From Paraburkholderia ultramafica (GTDB taxonomy: Bacteria > Pseudomonadota > Gammaproteobacteria > Burkholderiales > Burkholderiaceae): DNA of 64,000 nt. The notes below the pieces were generated by a model, which ran no database searches, had not been told where the DNA came from, and worked only from the letters and a program-made list of their open reading frames with translations. Of the stretch, positions 27,223-37,347 are shown one piece after another. Numbering within the stretch: position 1 is the first letter of the stretch; every line of letters starts with the position of its first letter. The DNA lies in the NCBI RefSeq assembly GCF_902859915.1, contig NZ_CADIKK010000005.1, forward strand, positions 186,001 through 250,000, in the 5' to 3' direction. Made by a program: the position numbers and the translations under genes.

Positions 27223-27340
27223 GCCTGCTTTTGACCGGTAAGTCCTTGCGGACGGGTTGAGAGGCAGGTTCGTGCGCACGTGAGCAATTGCTCGCGACCT
27301 CGTCACGCCCTGTCCCATGTACGAGGAGCTCGTGAGGAAC

Positions 27341-27370
27341 ATTCTTGCTCCCCATCGCAAGGCATGTCAA
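27341..27370 (-). promoter_or_regulatory. Probable phaC promoter
   Basis: On the minus strand a perfect -35 TTGACA (27370-27365) and a -10 AAGAAT (27346-27341) are 18 bases apart. From memory, the Cupriavidus necator phaC promoter has TTGACA and AACAAT with the same 18-base spacing. It lies about 119 bases before the phaC start. Confidence 0.65.
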
Positions 27371-27764
27371 TGCTTGTTCCCGATTTTGCCGCAGTGCGAT
27401 AGCTTTTTAATTATCGTTTTCCCTGTGTAGCAGATCGCGCTTTTCGGAGTTCGGCGATTGAAGGCGCCGACGAACGCAAAAAGCTCCCAAATTGCATGGG
27501 TTTACGTGCATTTATCCGTTCGCACGCAGACGTTTTTTGCGGCAGATTCGCGCTAGCGACACGAATTCCGGCAACGCAGCAAAAATGCGTTCCGCGCCTC
27601 CCAACAAACCCTCATACGTGTGCCCGCAGGGCCGCGTGGCTCAGGCCGCCGCCGCGCCCAAACGTAGCACGCCCGCCTGACGATGATTCGGCGAGCGAAG
27701 CGTCATCAGGCGGGCGTGCCCTTCAATTTGAAGCGGGACTGCCGTGCGCGGCGAGCGCCGCGCG
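27371..27764. other. Leader region between pgeF and phaC
   Basis: No gene is supported in this stretch. It has AT-rich patches unusual for the window (near 27400-27425 and 27525-27545) that could take part in phaC control. The pgeF-proximal end holds a strong hairpin, listed separately. Confidence 0.4.
27667..27719 (-). terminator. Long hairpin downstream of pgeF
   Basis: GCACGCCCGCCTGA at 27667-27680 is exactly complementary to 27706-27719, with further shifted pairing inside. It lies 46 bases after the pgeF stop. No T-tract follows, but the 14-bp GC-rich stem is a strong block. Confidence 0.55.
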
Positions 27765-28628
27765 TTAGTCCGCGAGTGTCTGCGCCTGATCGTCCAGCCA
27801 GATCAGCGCGGCCATGCGCCCGGTCTCGCGGTCGCGGCGATAGGAATAGAAGCGCTCACGTTGCGTGACCGTGCAGAGATCGCCGCCGACGATCCGTGTC
27901 ACGCCCAGCGCCTGCAAACGCAAGCGCGCGAGCGCCGGGAGATCGGCGAGAAATTTACCCGCATTGCGCGGATGCTCGACAAATGCGGTCGCCGTGGCGT
28001 CCCGTTGCGCGCCGTCGACACCGTTCATGAAGGCGTCACGCACATCGGCTCCGACCTCGAACGTGTCTGGACCGATCGACGGTCCGAGATAGGCGTGCAA
28101 TGCGCCAGCCTCTACGCCGGCGAGCGCCGCGACGCGCTGCGCGGTCTGCTCGACGATGCCGGCCGCCAGCCCGCGCCAACCCGCATGCGCCGCGCCGACC
28201 GCGCGGCCCGCTGCGTCGCATAACAGCACCGGCATGCAGTCGGCCACCATCACGACGCACACCGTGCCCGGACGATTGGTGACACTCGCGTCGGCGCGGG
28301 TCGGCATGCCGTCTGCATGAGCCTGCGCGAGCACATCTTCAGCTCGCACGATGCCGGCGCCGTGAATCTGTTCGAGCCACGCGGCCTCGCTGACACCGGC
28401 GAGGCCCAGCAGCCGCGCGCGATTGAGCGCGACCGCGGCCGGATCGTCACCGGCTTTCATGCCCAGATTCAGGCCGCCGGGCTGATCCGCGCCATCCTGC
28501 CAGCGGCCGAACGGCGGCTGACTCACGCCGCCGTTGCGCGTGGTGACGAGCGCGCGCACGCGCGGCGACACATTCCATGCGGGTTGCACGACATCGGCAA
28601 AGCTCAGCTCCGGCGCATTCATGCTCAT
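27765..28628 (-). CDS. pgeF: Peptidoglycan editing factor PgeF (YfiH/LACC1 family)
   Basis: A 287-residue member of the YfiH/DUF152 family. Relatives have been described as copper-dependent polyphenol oxidases, as purine nucleoside phosphorylase/adenosine deaminase enzymes, and in E. coli as a factor that keeps wrong amino acids out of peptidoglycan precursors. Metal-site marks are [21 protein letters not shown] and [14 protein letters not shown], with conserved His and Cys. The start codon overlaps the rluD stop by four bases (ATGA), so it is coupled to rluD, a common pairing in proteobacteria. A strong hairpin follows. Confidence 0.92.
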   Translation of the reverse strand: MSMNAPELSFADVVQPAWNVSPRVRALVTTRNGGVSQPPFGRWQDGADQPGGLNLGMKAGDDPAAVALNRARLLGLAGVSEAAWLEQIHGAGIVRAEDVLAQAHADGMPTRADASVTNRPGTVCVVMVADCMPVLLCDAAGRAVGAAHAGWRGLAAGIVEQTAQRVAALAGVEAGALHAYLGPSIGPDTFEVGADVRDAFMNGVDGAQRDATATAFVEHPRNAGKFLADLPALARLRLQALGVTRIVGGDLCTVTQRERFYSYRRDRETGRMAALIWLDDQAQTLAD

Positions 28629-29911
28629 GCGTGTTCGTCCTCGTCGTCTTCATCGTGGTCGTCGGCTGCGTCGTCGGCGTCGTCGTGATCGACGGCGCTG
28701 TCCGCGTCGGCATCGTCGTCCAGCGATGCGTCGTAGTCGGCTTCCTCATAGTACGTCTCGTCGAACTCGCCCGCATCGTCGCGTCCCAGACCGAGCGCCG
28801 CCGACAGCGCCTCCATGTCGTCCGGCACATCGGCGCGCCACTGCATCGTGCGGCCGGTTCGCGGGTGAATCAGGCCGAGCCGCCATGCGTGCAGCGCCTG
28901 GCGCACGAAACCGCCGGGCAGCGGCGTGACCGAGCGCTTGCCGCGAGCCCGCCCATACACCGGGTCGCCGAGCAGCGGATGGCCGATGTGCGCGCAATGC
29001 ACGCGAATCTGATGGGTGCGGCCGGTTTCCAGATCGCAGTGAATCGCCGTGACCGGCTGGCGCTGCCAGATCGCCGAATCAACCCTGCGGAAATGCGTGC
29101 GTGCCGGCTTGCCCGACGCGCTCGTCACCACCGCCATGCGCGTGCGTTCGCGCGGATCGCGGCCGATCGGCGCGTCGATCGTGCCTTCTTCGGGCATATT
29201 GCCCCACACCAGCGCGAGGTAGCGGCGCTTCACCGTGCGCGCCTGCAACTGGCGCACGAGGTCGGTCTGCGCCTCGAGCGTGCGCGCCACCACCATCAGC
29301 CCGGAGGTTTCCTTGTCGAGCCGGTGCACGATACCCGCGCGCGGCAAGCCCGCCGCGGCGTCGCCGTAGCGGTACAGCAGACCGTTGAGCACAGTACCGC
29401 TCCAGTTGCCGGCCGCCGGATGCACGACCATGCCGGCCGGCTTGTTGATGACCACCAGCGTGTCGTCTTCATAGACGATCTCGAGCGGCACCGGCTCGGG
29501 CGTGAACGCGAGCTGCTCGGGCAGCAGATCGGGCACCAGCTCGATGGTCGCGCCGAGCGCCACCGGCTGGCGGATCTTCGCCGGCTTGCCGTCGATGCGC
29601 ACCCGCTCGGCTTCGATCCAGCTTTGCAGGCGGTTGCGCGAGAACTCGGGAAACACCCGCGCGAGCACCTTGTCGAGGCGTTCGCCGGCCAGTTCGTCGG
29701 GCACCACGACGCTGCGCGGGCTCTCGTCCGCGACGCGGCTCGCCACGGTCGGCACCATGGCCGGCGCACCGGCGGCGGCGAGCGCGTCGCTGCCGAGATC
29801 GTCGTCGAGGGAATCGACGGCCAACGCGTCGGAGGGGTCAGCGCTTACGCTATAATCTTCGTTGCTATTCCCGGCACCGGTTGCGGCGCCTGGAGTATTT
29901 GAGCGGGTCAT
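28625..29911 (-). CDS. rluD: 23S rRNA pseudouridine synthase RluD
   Basis: A 428-residue enzyme that makes pseudouridines in helix 69 of 23S rRNA (positions 1911, 1915, 1917 in E. coli). The S4 RNA-binding domain is at about residues 68-125 ([18 protein letters not shown]), and the catalytic Asp199 is in [12 protein letters not shown]. The first 65 residues are an acidic, poorly conserved extension. The last roughly 45 residues are almost all Asp, Glu, His and Ala (for example [19 protein letters not shown]) and form an unusual acidic tail. The start codon lies only 38 bases from the divergent bamD start, so a later start is possible. Confidence 0.94.
   Translation of the reverse strand: MTRSNTPGAATGAGNSNEDYSVSADPSDALAVDSLDDDLGSDALAAAGAPAMVPTVASRVADESPRSVVVPDELAGERLDKVLARVFPEFSRNRLQSWIEAERVRIDGKPAKIRQPVALGATIELVPDLLPEQLAFTPEPVPLEIVYEDDTLVVINKPAGMVVHPAAGNWSGTVLNGLLYRYGDAAAGLPRAGIVHRLDKETSGLMVVARTLEAQTDLVRQLQARTVKRRYLALVWGNMPEEGTIDAPIGRDPRERTRMAVVTSASGKPARTHFRRVDSAIWQRQPVTAIHCDLETGRTHQIRVHCAHIGHPLLGDPVYGRARGKRSVTPLPGGFVRQALHAWRLGLIHPRTGRTMQWRADVPDDMEALSAALGLGRDDAGEFDETYYEEADYDASLDDDADADSAVDHDDADDAADDHDEDDEDEHA
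29851..29856 (+). promoter_or_regulatory. Candidate bamD -10 (TATAAT) inside rluD
   Basis: A perfect TATAAT on the plus strand stands 94 bases before the bamD start, inside the N-terminal coding part of the divergent rluD. No consensus -35 is seen 17 bases upstream. Confidence 0.4.
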
Positions 29912-29949
29912 TGAGTCTGGGTCACCTGGACGTAAAGCTAGACTGGAAA

Positions 29950-30810
29950 ATGCGAGCCTTGAACACCATCACTAAAGCGGCGATCAATTTGGCGGCCATC
30001 AAGAAGGCGGCCCGGAAAGTGGCCGGATACATTGCATGTGCCGCAGCCGTCGCCGTTGTTGCGGCTTGCCACGGCCTGCCGGAAAAGACCGACGAGACGG
30101 CAACGTGGAACAACAACAAATTATATACGGAGGCGAACGACGCCTTGACCGGTGGTGATTTCGGCAAGTGCGCGAAGTACTTCGAAATGCTCGAAGGCCG
30201 CGACCCGTTCGGCCATTTCGCCCAGCAAGCGCAGATCAACGTCGCGTACTGCAACTGGAAAGACAACGAAAACGCCGCCGCCGACCAGGCGATCGACCGC
30301 TTCATCCAGCTGCACCCGGATCACCCGGACATTGCTTACGCGTACTACCTGAAGGGCATGATCCACTTCAACGACGACCTCGGTCTGTTCGGCCGCTTCT
30401 CCGGCCAGGACATGAGCGAGCGCGATCCGAAGTCGCTGCGCGAGTCATATGACGCGTTCAAGGTGGTGGTCGACCGCTACCCGAACAGCAAGTATGCGCC
30501 GGACGCCGCGCAACGCATGCGCTATATCGTGAACGCGCTGGCGTCGCACGAAGTCCACGCGGCCGATTATTACTACCGCCGTGGCGCTTATGTCGCCGCG
30601 ATCAACCGCGCGCAACTGGCGTTGCGAGAGTACAAGAACGCACCGGCTATCGAAGACGCGCTGCACATCATGATGCTGTCGTACGACAAGCTGAATCAGC
30701 CGCAACTGGCCGCCGACACCAAGCGCGTGCTCGCCGGCACCTTCCCCGACAGCCCGTACATCACGGGCCACGCACGGCCGGGTGCGGCGAAGTCGTGGTG
30801 GCAGTTCTGA
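29950..30810 (+). CDS. bamD: Outer-membrane assembly lipoprotein BamD
   Basis: A 286-residue lipoprotein of the BAM complex, which inserts beta-barrel proteins in the outer membrane. The signal peptide ends in a lipobox (VAAC) with the lipidated cysteine at residue 40. The mature part is a set of TPR-like helices with the family marks [48 protein letters not shown] and [14 protein letters not shown]. The start at 29950 gives a normal lipoprotein signal length. It is divergent from rluD and followed by a strong terminator. BamD is essential in most Gram-negatives. Confidence 0.95.
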   Translation: MRALNTITKAAINLAAIKKAARKVAGYIACAAAVAVVAACHGLPEKTDETATWNNNKLYTEANDALTGGDFGKCAKYFEMLEGRDPFGHFAQQAQINVAYCNWKDNENAAADQAIDRFIQLHPDHPDIAYAYYLKGMIHFNDDLGLFGRFSGQDMSERDPKSLRESYDAFKVVVDRYPNSKYAPDAAQRMRYIVNALASHEVHAADYYYRRGAYVAAINRAQLALREYKNAPAIEDALHIMMLSYDKLNQPQLAADTKRVLAGTFPDSPYITGHARPGAAKSWWQF

Positions 30811-30841
30811 TGCGCGCCGCGCACTGAAAATCAGTTGGAGA

Positions 30842-30875
30842 TAAGAACGCCACGACTTCGGTCGTGGCGTTCTTA
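30842..30875. terminator. Bidirectional terminator between bamD and rlmD
   Basis: A 15-bp perfect stem with a stable TTCG loop, ending in short A/T runs on both sides. It lies 31 bases after bamD and 61 bases from the end of the convergent rlmD. Confidence 0.85.
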
Positions 30876-30936
30876 TTTGCGCGGGCCGCCTGCCTCAGTG
30901 AAGGCGCAGGCGGCTAAGCACAGCCTTTGGCCGCGC

Positions 30937-32364
30937 TCAGTCCCGCTCGAACAATGCGATCGACTCCACGTGCGACGTGTGCGGGAACATGTTCACCACG
31001 CCCGCGCCGACCAGCCGATAGCCCGCCTCATGCACGAGCAGGCCCGCATCGCGAGCGAGCGTCGCCGGATTGCACGACACGTAGACTATACGCTTCGGCA
31101 ACGGCCCATTGCCGCTCTGCGCGATCTCCGCCAACGCCTTGGCGACGGCCAGCGCACCTTCGCGCGGCGGATCGACGAGGAATTTGTCGAAGTGGCCGAG
31201 CGCGCGTAGGTCGTCGGCGGTGACTTCGAACAGATTGCGGCACGCGAACGACGTATGCCCCGCCACGCCGTTCAGCTCGGCATTGGCGAGCGCGCGCGAG
31301 GTCAGCACTTCGCTGCCTTCGATGCCGACGACTTCCTGCGTAATCCGCGCGAGCGGCAGCGTGAAATTGCCGATCCCGCAGAACAGATCGAGCACGCGAT
31401 CGGTGCGCGCCGGCGCCAGCAAGCGCAGCGCACGGCTGATCAGCACGCGGTTGATCGCGTGGTTCACCTGGGTGAAGTCGGTCGGCTTGAACGGCATGCG
31501 GATGTTGTATTCCGGCAGCGTGTAGTCGAGTTGCACGTCGAGCGGATAAAACGGCGTGACCGTGTCCGGGCCGCCTGGCTGCAGCCAGAACTGCACCTTG
31601 TGCTCGTCGGCGAAATCGCGCAGCACCTGTTCGTCGGCGGCGGTGATCGGCGCGAGGTTGCGCACCACCAGCGCCGTGACCGACGAGCCGACCGCCAGCT
31701 CGAGCTGCGGCATGCGGTCGTAAATCGACAGCTTGCGGACCATGAAACGCAGCGGCATCAGCATCGCCGACACATGCGGCGGCAGCACTTCGCAGGTCTT
31801 CATGTCGGCGATGTAGCTGCTCTTCTTCTCGTGGAAGCCGATGCGCATGCCGCCTTTTTCCGGCAGATAGCGCACGGCCAGGCGCGCACGGTAGCGATAA
31901 CCCCAGGCCGGCCCATGAATCGGCCGGAACACCGTTTCGGGACGCAGCTTCGCCAGATGCTGCAGGTTGTCCTCGAGCACACGCTGCTTGACGGCGACCT
32001 GCGCGCGGATATCCAGATGCTGCATCGAACAGCCGCCGCAGATATCGAAGTAGCTGCATTTCGGCTTGGTGCGGAGCACGCTTTCGCGGAACACCTGGAC
32101 GACTTCGGCCTGCTCGAATTTCGGCTTGCTGCGATGCGTCGAGTAGCTGACGCGCTCGCCGGGCAATGCGCCCTCGACGAAAATCACCTTGCCGGGCGTG
32201 CCGTCTTCGCTCTCGGTGCGGCCTACGCCGCGCGCTTCCATATCGAGCGAAACGATTTCGATGACCGGCTCGTTGCCGGTGATGACGAGCGCTGGCGCCG
32301 CAGCGGGCGCCTTATGCCTGGGCGGGCGCTTCGGCGAGCGACGATGGGGGGCAGTTCGGGACAC
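30937..32364 (-). CDS. rlmD: 23S rRNA (uracil-1939-C5)-methyltransferase RlmD
   Basis: A 475-residue SAM-dependent RNA methyltransferase of the TrmA/RlmD family. A TRAM-like N-terminal region (about 30-100) is followed by the iron-sulfur cysteines in [15 protein letters not shown]. The SAM site is [16 protein letters not shown], and the catalytic cysteine is in [13 protein letters not shown] prefer a GTG start at 32364 because AGGAAG lies 6 bases upstream; the frame runs on to a TTG at 32427. It is the last gene of the minus-strand series that begins with surE. Confidence 0.92.
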   Translation of the reverse strand: MSRTAPHRRSPKRPPRHKAPAAAPALVITGNEPVIEIVSLDMEARGVGRTESEDGTPGKVIFVEGALPGERVSYSTHRSKPKFEQAEVVQVFRESVLRTKPKCSYFDICGGCSMQHLDIRAQVAVKQRVLEDNLQHLAKLRPETVFRPIHGPAWGYRYRARLAVRYLPEKGGMRIGFHEKKSSYIADMKTCEVLPPHVSAMLMPLRFMVRKLSIYDRMPQLELAVGSSVTALVVRNLAPITAADEQVLRDFADEHKVQFWLQPGGPDTVTPFYPLDVQLDYTLPEYNIRMPFKPTDFTQVNHAINRVLISRALRLLAPARTDRVLDLFCGIGNFTLPLARITQEVVGIEGSEVLTSRALANAELNGVAGHTSFACRNLFEVTADDLRALGHFDKFLVDPPREGALAVAKALAEIAQSGNGPLPKRIVYVSCNPATLARDAGLLVHEAGYRLVGAGVVNMFPHTSHVESIALFERD

Positions 32365-32491
32365 CTGCGACTTCCTGACAGACTTGGGGGAAAGGCGAGA
32401 TTGTAGACGAAGCGCCGCCGTTGCCAATCGCCGTTGCCAACGACCAGGCGCGGCGCTTCGTTAGCCGGCCCGGCAGCGGGCCAACGGCAGA

Positions 32492-33268
32492 CTATTGATC
32501 GAACGCCGCCAGATACCCGGCCCATTGCGGCGCGATTTCCAGCGCCAGCGCATTCTTGACCAGGTTGATCTCGTCAGCATACTCCGCTGCCGAAAACGCG
32601 CCGCGAATCAGCTGGAAGCGGCAATACAGCAGATAGGTATTGACGACGTCTGTCTCGCAGTAATTACGGATTTCCTCGATGCGCCCTTCCTGATACGCGT
32701 GCCACACCTGGCTGCCGTCCATGCCCATCTTGCCGGGGAAGCCGCACATCTTGGCGAGCGCGTCGAGCGGCGCGTTGGCGCGCGCCTGGTACATCGCCAG
32801 CACGTCCATCAGATCCGTGTGACGCGCGTGGTAGCGGCTGATGTAGTTGTTCCACTTGAACTCGCGGTCGTCCTCGCCGAGGTCCCAGAAACGGCTGGCG
32901 GGAATACCGTTGACCAGCGCCCGGTAGTTCAGCACCGGCAGGTCGAAACCGCCGCCGTTCCACGACACGAGCTGCGGCGTGTACTTCTCGATCACCCGAT
33001 AAAACGACTGCACCAGCGCCGCTTCGCCGTCTTCCAGCGTGCCGAGCGAACGCACCCGGAAGCCATTGTTGTCGCGGAACACGCAGGAAATTGCCGCGAT
33101 GCGCTGCAGGTGATGCGGCAGGAAATCACTGCCGGTCTTTTCACGACGCGCGGCGAACGCGTGCTCGGCGACTTCGGCGTCGCTCATCGTGGGAGGCAAA
33201 TCTTCGAGGCGGCGAATGCCGGCGACATCGGGAATCGTCTCGATGTCGAAAACAAGAATCGGTGTCAT
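32492..33268 (-). CDS. Predicted 3'-5' exonuclease, PolB-like
   Basis: A 258-residue DnaQ-fold protein of the family described as a predicted 3'-5' exonuclease related to that of DNA polymerase B. ExoI motif is LVFDIETIPD (residues 5-14, catalytic Asp and Glu), ExoII has Asn-Asp in SWNGGGFDLPVLNYRAL, and ExoIII is in EEIRNYCETDVVNTYLLY with its conserved Asp. All catalytic residues look present. The ATG at 33268 stands four bases after the rpoS stop, so it is almost surely co-transcribed and perhaps coupled with rpoS. No polymerase domain is present. Its substrate in vivo is not known to me. Confidence 0.88.
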   Translation of the reverse strand: MTPILVFDIETIPDVAGIRRLEDLPPTMSDAEVAEHAFAARREKTGSDFLPHHLQRIAAISCVFRDNNGFRVRSLGTLEDGEAALVQSFYRVIEKYTPQLVSWNGGGFDLPVLNYRALVNGIPASRFWDLGEDDREFKWNNYISRYHARHTDLMDVLAMYQARANAPLDALAKMCGFPGKMGMDGSQVWHAYQEGRIEEIRNYCETDVVNTYLLYCRFQLIRGAFSAAEYADEINLVKNALALEIAPQWAGYLAAFDQ

Positions 33269-33272
33269 CGGG

Positions 33273-34355
33273 TTATAGAACGGCGTCCTTCCGAACACCG
33301 TTGGAGGCGAAGAAGCGCTTCAACCGCACGAGCGCTTCCTGTTGGATCTGGCGCACGCGCTCGCGCGTGAGGCCCATTTCGTCGGCCAGCTCTTCGAGCG
33401 TGGCGGGTTCGATGTGATTCAGTCCGAAGCGGCGCTCGATCACATGACGATGCTTGTCCGACAAGCGCGCGAGCCATGCGCGCGTGAGCGTTTCCAGTTC
33501 GCGATGCTGCACCTCGGCATCCGGCGACTGGCTCTGGTCGTCGGACAGCAGATCGAGCAGGCTGCTCGCCGGGTCGAGGTCGAGCGGCGCGTCGAGCGAC
33601 GCGGTGTGCTCGTTCAGCGCGAGAATATCGGTGACTTCGTCGGTGGTCTTGCCGGTCAGATAGGCGATGTCGTCGATGCTGGCATCGCGGCGCTCGGCCG
33701 CTTCGCCGGAATTCATCGAATTTTTTTCCAGATGGCGCTTGGCGCGCAGCACTTGATTGAGCTCACGAATCACGTGCACCGGCAAGCGCACGGTGCGCGC
33801 CTGGTTCATGATCGCGCGCTCGATGCTCTGTCGGATCCACCACGTGGCATAAGTCGAAAACCGGAAGCCGCGCGTCGGATCGAATTTTTCGATCGCGTGC
33901 ATCAGCCCGAGGTTGCCCTCTTCGATCAGATCGAGCAGCGGCACGCCGCGATTCAGATAACCCTTCGCGATGCTGACGACGAGCCGCAGATTACGTTCGA
34001 TCATCACCTGCCGCGCATCGAACTCGCCCGCCTTGGCAAGGCGCGAATACTTCTGCTCCTCTTCGACGGTGAGAAGCGGCTTCACGCTGATGCGGTTCAG
34101 ATAGTGCTGGATCGTGTCGGCCGTCAGCTCGGCTTGCAGCAACGCACGGAAATCGTCCGCGTCCGGCGCGACTTCGCTCGCGCCGTCGCGGGCGTCGCCG
34201 GCTTCGTCCGCGCTGCCCTGGCGTTCGTCGAGATCGCGCTCCTCCGCGATCTCTTCTTCCGCTTCCGAAGCGCCGCTTTCGTCCACTGCGCCGGACGTGG
34301 CTGGGCTGATCGTTTCAGACTCGGCTTGCGGCGGGCGGCGCTTCGATTTCGGCAT
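33273..34355 (-). CDS. rpoS: RNA polymerase sigma factor RpoS
   Basis: A 360-residue sigma-70-family factor for stationary phase and general stress. Region 1.2-2 begins at about residue 75 (DTIQHYLNRISVKPLLTVEEEQ); the core-binding and -10 regions are in RNLRLVVSIAKGYLNRGV, LLDLIEEGNLGLMHAIEKFD and FSTYATWWIRQSIERAI. Region 4 ends with LEELADEMGLTRERVRQIQQEAL. The first 65 residues are an acidic, variable extension. It lies 11 bases after nlpD and four bases before the exonuclease gene. The nlpD-rpoS order is shared with enterics, where a main rpoS promoter lies inside nlpD. Confidence 0.96.
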   Translation of the reverse strand: MPKSKRRPPQAESETISPATSGAVDESGASEAEEEIAEERDLDERQGSADEAGDARDGASEVAPDADDFRALLQAELTADTIQHYLNRISVKPLLTVEEEQKYSRLAKAGEFDARQVMIERNLRLVVSIAKGYLNRGVPLLDLIEEGNLGLMHAIEKFDPTRGFRFSTYATWWIRQSIERAIMNQARTVRLPVHVIRELNQVLRAKRHLEKNSMNSGEAAERRDASIDDIAYLTGKTTDEVTDILALNEHTASLDAPLDLDPASSLLDLLSDDQSQSPDAEVQHRELETLTRAWLARLSDKHRHVIERRFGLNHIEPATLEELADEMGLTRERVRQIQQEALVRLKRFFASNGVRKDAVL

Positions 34356-34366
34356 GGTCGTATCGC

Positions 34367-35302
34367 TTATTGCGGCGGCAAATACTTCAGTGGGTCGACA
34401 GGTTTACCCTGCCGGCGAACTTCGAAATGCAACATCACACGGTCGGAATCGCTATTGCCCATCTCAGCGATCTTCTGCCCCTTCGTTACCGCGTCCCCCT
34501 CTTTTACCATCAAAGAGCGGTTGTGTGCATACGCGGTGAGATAAGTTGCATCATGCTTGATGATAATGAGATTGCCGTAACCACGCAGCCCATTTCCGGC
34601 ATACACGACGCGGCCATCCGCGGAAGCCTTCACCGGATCGCCCGAGGCGCCGCCGATATTGACGCCCTTGTTGGTCGAATCGTTGAAGGTGCCGAGTAGC
34701 GGGCCGCGCACCGGCCACGCGAAAGCGACGTTGCCGGACGCGCCGGCGCCCGAGTCGCTTGCCGCGCCCGCGGACGGCGACGGCGCCGCGTTGTTCGCCA
34801 CCGAACCGTACAGCGGCGGCGCCGCCACGCCGGCTGCGGCTCCCGTGGACGGTGTGCTGCCGAGCGGCGCACTCTGCACCGCTCCATTGCTGCCGATCGG
34901 CGCGGTTGCCACGCCCGGTGTCAGCCCGGCCGTATTCGCACCCGGTGGCACGACGCGCAGCAACTGGTCGACCTCGATCTGATTCGGGTTGGTCAGATTG
35001 TTCCACGCAGAAATGTCGCGGTAGTTCTGGCCGTTCTCCAACGCAATCCGGTACAGCGTGTCGCCCGGCTTCACGCGATAGTAGCCCGGCGGCGGCGGTC
35101 CGAGCGGCACGGCCGGCTGCGCGGCTTGCGTACTGAGCGGGCTGCCGCCCGAGCGGTCGACGACCGGCGCCTGATCGAGCCGGGAAGCACAGGCCGTCAT
35201 CAACAGGGACAAGGCGAGCACGCACACGCTACGCTGGGTTACGGTCATGGGGACATTCAGGCTGGTTCTTCGCATCGCGCGCAACATACTCATCGGTGTC
35301 AA
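34367..35302 (-). CDS. nlpD: NlpD-like lipoprotein with LysM and degenerate LytM domain
   Basis: A lipoprotein of up to 311 residues. The lipobox LMTAC ends the signal; LysM ([18 protein letters not shown]) binds peptidoglycan; an Ala/Gly/Ser/Pro linker follows; the C-terminal third is a LytM/M23 domain. Two metal-site motifs are changed: NKGVNIGG replaces HxGxD and MLHFEV replaces HLHFE. E. coli NlpD shows the same loss (NKGIDIAG, RLHFE) and works as an activator of amidase AmiC rather than as a peptidase. The longest start is a TTG at 35302 with GGAG 5 bases upstream, overlapping the pcm stop; ATG codons at 35293 and 35287 are alternatives. Confidence 0.92.
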   Translation of the reverse strand: MTPMSMLRAMRRTSLNVPMTVTQRSVCVLALSLLMTACASRLDQAPVVDRSGGSPLSTQAAQPAVPLGPPPPGYYRVKPGDTLYRIALENGQNYRDISAWNNLTNPNQIEVDQLLRVVPPGANTAGLTPGVATAPIGSNGAVQSAPLGSTPSTGAAAGVAAPPLYGSVANNAAPSPSAGAASDSGAGASGNVAFAWPVRGPLLGTFNDSTNKGVNIGGASGDPVKASADGRVVYAGNGLRGYGNLIIIKHDATYLTAYAHNRSLMVKEGDAVTKGQKIAEMGNSDSDRVMLHFEVRRQGKPVDPLKYLPPQ

Positions 35303-36381
35303 ATCACTCCGGATTTTAAAGGTACAAAGAAAACGCGATCAAGCCGCGACTCGCGCCACTGCGCGGGCCCGAGGCGCTCGACCAGCGTCAGCACCTGGCT
35401 CTGGCCGTCCTGCGAGCCGACCGGCGCAACCAGACGGCCGCCGATCGCGAGTTGTTCAAGCAATGCTTGCGGGACGTCGAGCCCCGCGGCGGCGATCACG
35501 ATCGCGTCGAACGGCGCCGCCGACGGCAGGCCGAGTCGCCCGTCGCCGTAGTGCAGCCGGATGTTCGGAATGCGCAGCGGACGCAGGTTCGTCTTCGCGC
35601 GTTCGGACAGCGGCTTGATGCGTTCGATCGAATAAACCTCGCGTGCAACCTGGCTCAGCACCGCCGCCTGATAACCGCAGCCGGTGCCGATTTCGAGCAC
35701 GTTGTTGAGCGCGCGGCCGGCTGCCGCCAGTTCGATCATTCGCGCGACCACTGAGGGCTTGGAGATCGTCTGGTGATGACCGATCGGCAACGCGGCATCT
35801 TCGTAGGCCTGGGCCGCGAGGCCCGGATCGACGAACATGTGGCGCGGCACCACCGCCATCGCGTTCAACACGCGCTGATCGGTCACGCCGTTCCCACGCA
35901 GGCGTTCGACCATGCGTTCGCGAACCCGTTCGGAAGTCAGTGCCAGCGCACTGTTCAAAGCGACGTTCGGCGCGGCCGAGCGTTCGTTGGCACGGGCGGC
36001 GGGTTTGGCCGGCGGCGTCGACTGAGGCGTGGCGCGCGTGGTCGGGTTCGGCGCGTGCGTGGCGTGCGTGGCGGGCTTGGCTGGCGCTTTGGCTGACGAC
36101 GAAAGCGACGGCGCGGTCTGCGGCTTCGGCTGCGTAGTGACTAGAGGCTTGGCTTGAGGCTTGGCTTGCACCGGCGTCTGCCCCTTGCCCGGCGTCCTCG
36201 ACTGCGCCTTGGCCGCGGACCCGCTCGGCACATGCTTCGCCGGCTGCTGACGCGCGTTCAGCGCCGCACTCGCGGCAAGCGCCGCCGCGCGCACTTCGCC
36301 CGGACGCCCTTCGGGCCGGCGCGGTTCCCGCACCAGGTCCTCGAGGCCGAGCGGAAAGCGCTTGGCGCGCTCGCTGGTCAT
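35299..36381 (-). CDS. pcm: Protein-L-isoaspartate O-methyltransferase with long N-terminal extension
   Basis: The C-terminal 215 residues are a normal Pcm, which methylates damaged isoaspartyl residues so they can be repaired. Marks are [28 protein letters not shown] (in two parts), [17 protein letters not shown] (SAM site) and [13 protein letters not shown]. The first roughly 145 residues are Ala/Pro/Lys/Thr-rich and low complexity, absent from enteric Pcm (about 208 residues). The ATG at 36381 overlaps the surE stop by four bases. It is coupled downstream to nlpD. Confidence 0.93.
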   Translation of the reverse strand: MTSERAKRFPLGLEDLVREPRRPEGRPGEVRAAALAASAALNARQQPAKHVPSGSAAKAQSRTPGKGQTPVQAKPQAKPLVTTQPKPQTAPSLSSSAKAPAKPATHATHAPNPTTRATPQSTPPAKPAARANERSAAPNVALNSALALTSERVRERMVERLRGNGVTDQRVLNAMAVVPRHMFVDPGLAAQAYEDAALPIGHHQTISKPSVVARMIELAAAGRALNNVLEIGTGCGYQAAVLSQVAREVYSIERIKPLSERAKTNLRPLRIPNIRLHYGDGRLGLPSAAPFDAIVIAAAGLDVPQALLEQLAIGGRLVAPVGSQDGQSQVLTLVERLGPAQWRESRLDRVFFVPLKSGVI

Positions 36382-37136
36382 GAAGCGCCGCTGCCGCCGC
36401 GCGCCCAGTCGCGCGCCACGGGCAGCATTTGCGTGTCGGTCAGGTCGAGCTGCAGCGGCGTGATCGACACGCGGCCGTTGGCGATCGCGTGGAAATCGGT
36501 GCCTTCGCTCGCGTCGCGCGCGCTGCCCGACGGACCGATCCAGTAGATCGGCTCGCCGCGCGGGTTGGTCTGACGGATCACCGGCTGCGACGGATGCCGC
36601 TTGCCGAGACGCGTGATATGCCAGCCGTCGAGTTGCTCGTACGGCAGGTTCGGGATATTGACGTTCAGCAATGGGTGCCCGGGCAGCGGCTGCTCGAGAT
36701 AATGCGTGACGATTTCGGCGGCGACCCGGACCGCGTCTTCGAGATGCGCCCAGTCCTTGTCGACCAGCGAGAACGCGATGGCCGGCACACCGAACATGAT
36801 GCCTTCGGTGGCGGCCGCGACGGTGCCCGAATAAAGCGTGTCTTCGCCCATGTTCTGGCCGTTGTTGATGCCCGACACCACCAGATCCGGCGTATGGTCG
36901 AGCATGCCCGTCAGCGCGATGTGCACCGAGTCGGTGGGCGTGCCGTTCACGTAGTAGAAGCCGTTGGCCGAACGCAGGACCGAGAGCGGCCGCGACAGCG
37001 TCAACGAATTCGACGCGCCGCTGCAATTCTGTTCGGGGGCCATCACGGTGACGTCCGCGATCTGCTTGAGCGCTTCGTAAAGCGCTGCAAGGCCTGGCGC
37101 CAGGTAACCGTCGTCATTGCTGAGTAGGATTCGCAT
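36378..37136 (-). CDS. surE: 5'/3'-nucleotidase SurE
   Basis: A 252-residue metal-dependent nucleotidase that removes phosphate from nucleoside monophosphates and is linked to stationary-phase survival. The N-terminal [16 protein letters not shown] contains the metal-binding Asp pair; [22 protein letters not shown] (in two parts) completes the active site. The start at 37136 gives the family length; the frame is open to 37199. The surE-pcm-nlpD-rpoS order is conserved in proteobacteria, and the gene pairs here overlap by four bases. Confidence 0.96.
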   Translation of the reverse strand: MRILLSNDDGYLAPGLAALYEALKQIADVTVMAPEQNCSGASNSLTLSRPLSVLRSANGFYYVNGTPTDSVHIALTGMLDHTPDLVVSGINNGQNMGEDTLYSGTVAAATEGIMFGVPAIAFSLVDKDWAHLEDAVRVAAEIVTHYLEQPLPGHPLLNVNIPNLPYEQLDGWHITRLGKRHPSQPVIRQTNPRGEPIYWIGPSGSARDASEGTDFHAIANGRVSITPLQLDLTDTQMLPVARDWARGGSGAS

Positions 37137-37347
37137 GCGGCGATTGTAACCGAGGAAAGATGGCACGCGAACGACACGGCGGCCGTGCGCGCGCCGCATG
37201 CAAAGCGCACGTACAACGTTTGCAGCGAATCAGCCCGGGCCGCTTGGCGGCGCTGCGCCGAATGTGTGCCGCACAATAAAAACGCACGGTCGTGCTGATT
37301 GTTTTACACTCGGAATGCTTGCGAACCCTGATCGATATGGAGACACG

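Noticed and set aside
36382..37026. Extension of the pcm frame upstream to 37026
   Set aside because: That part overlaps surE in another frame and is Arg-rich shadow. The ATG at 36381 with the ATGA overlap is the better start.
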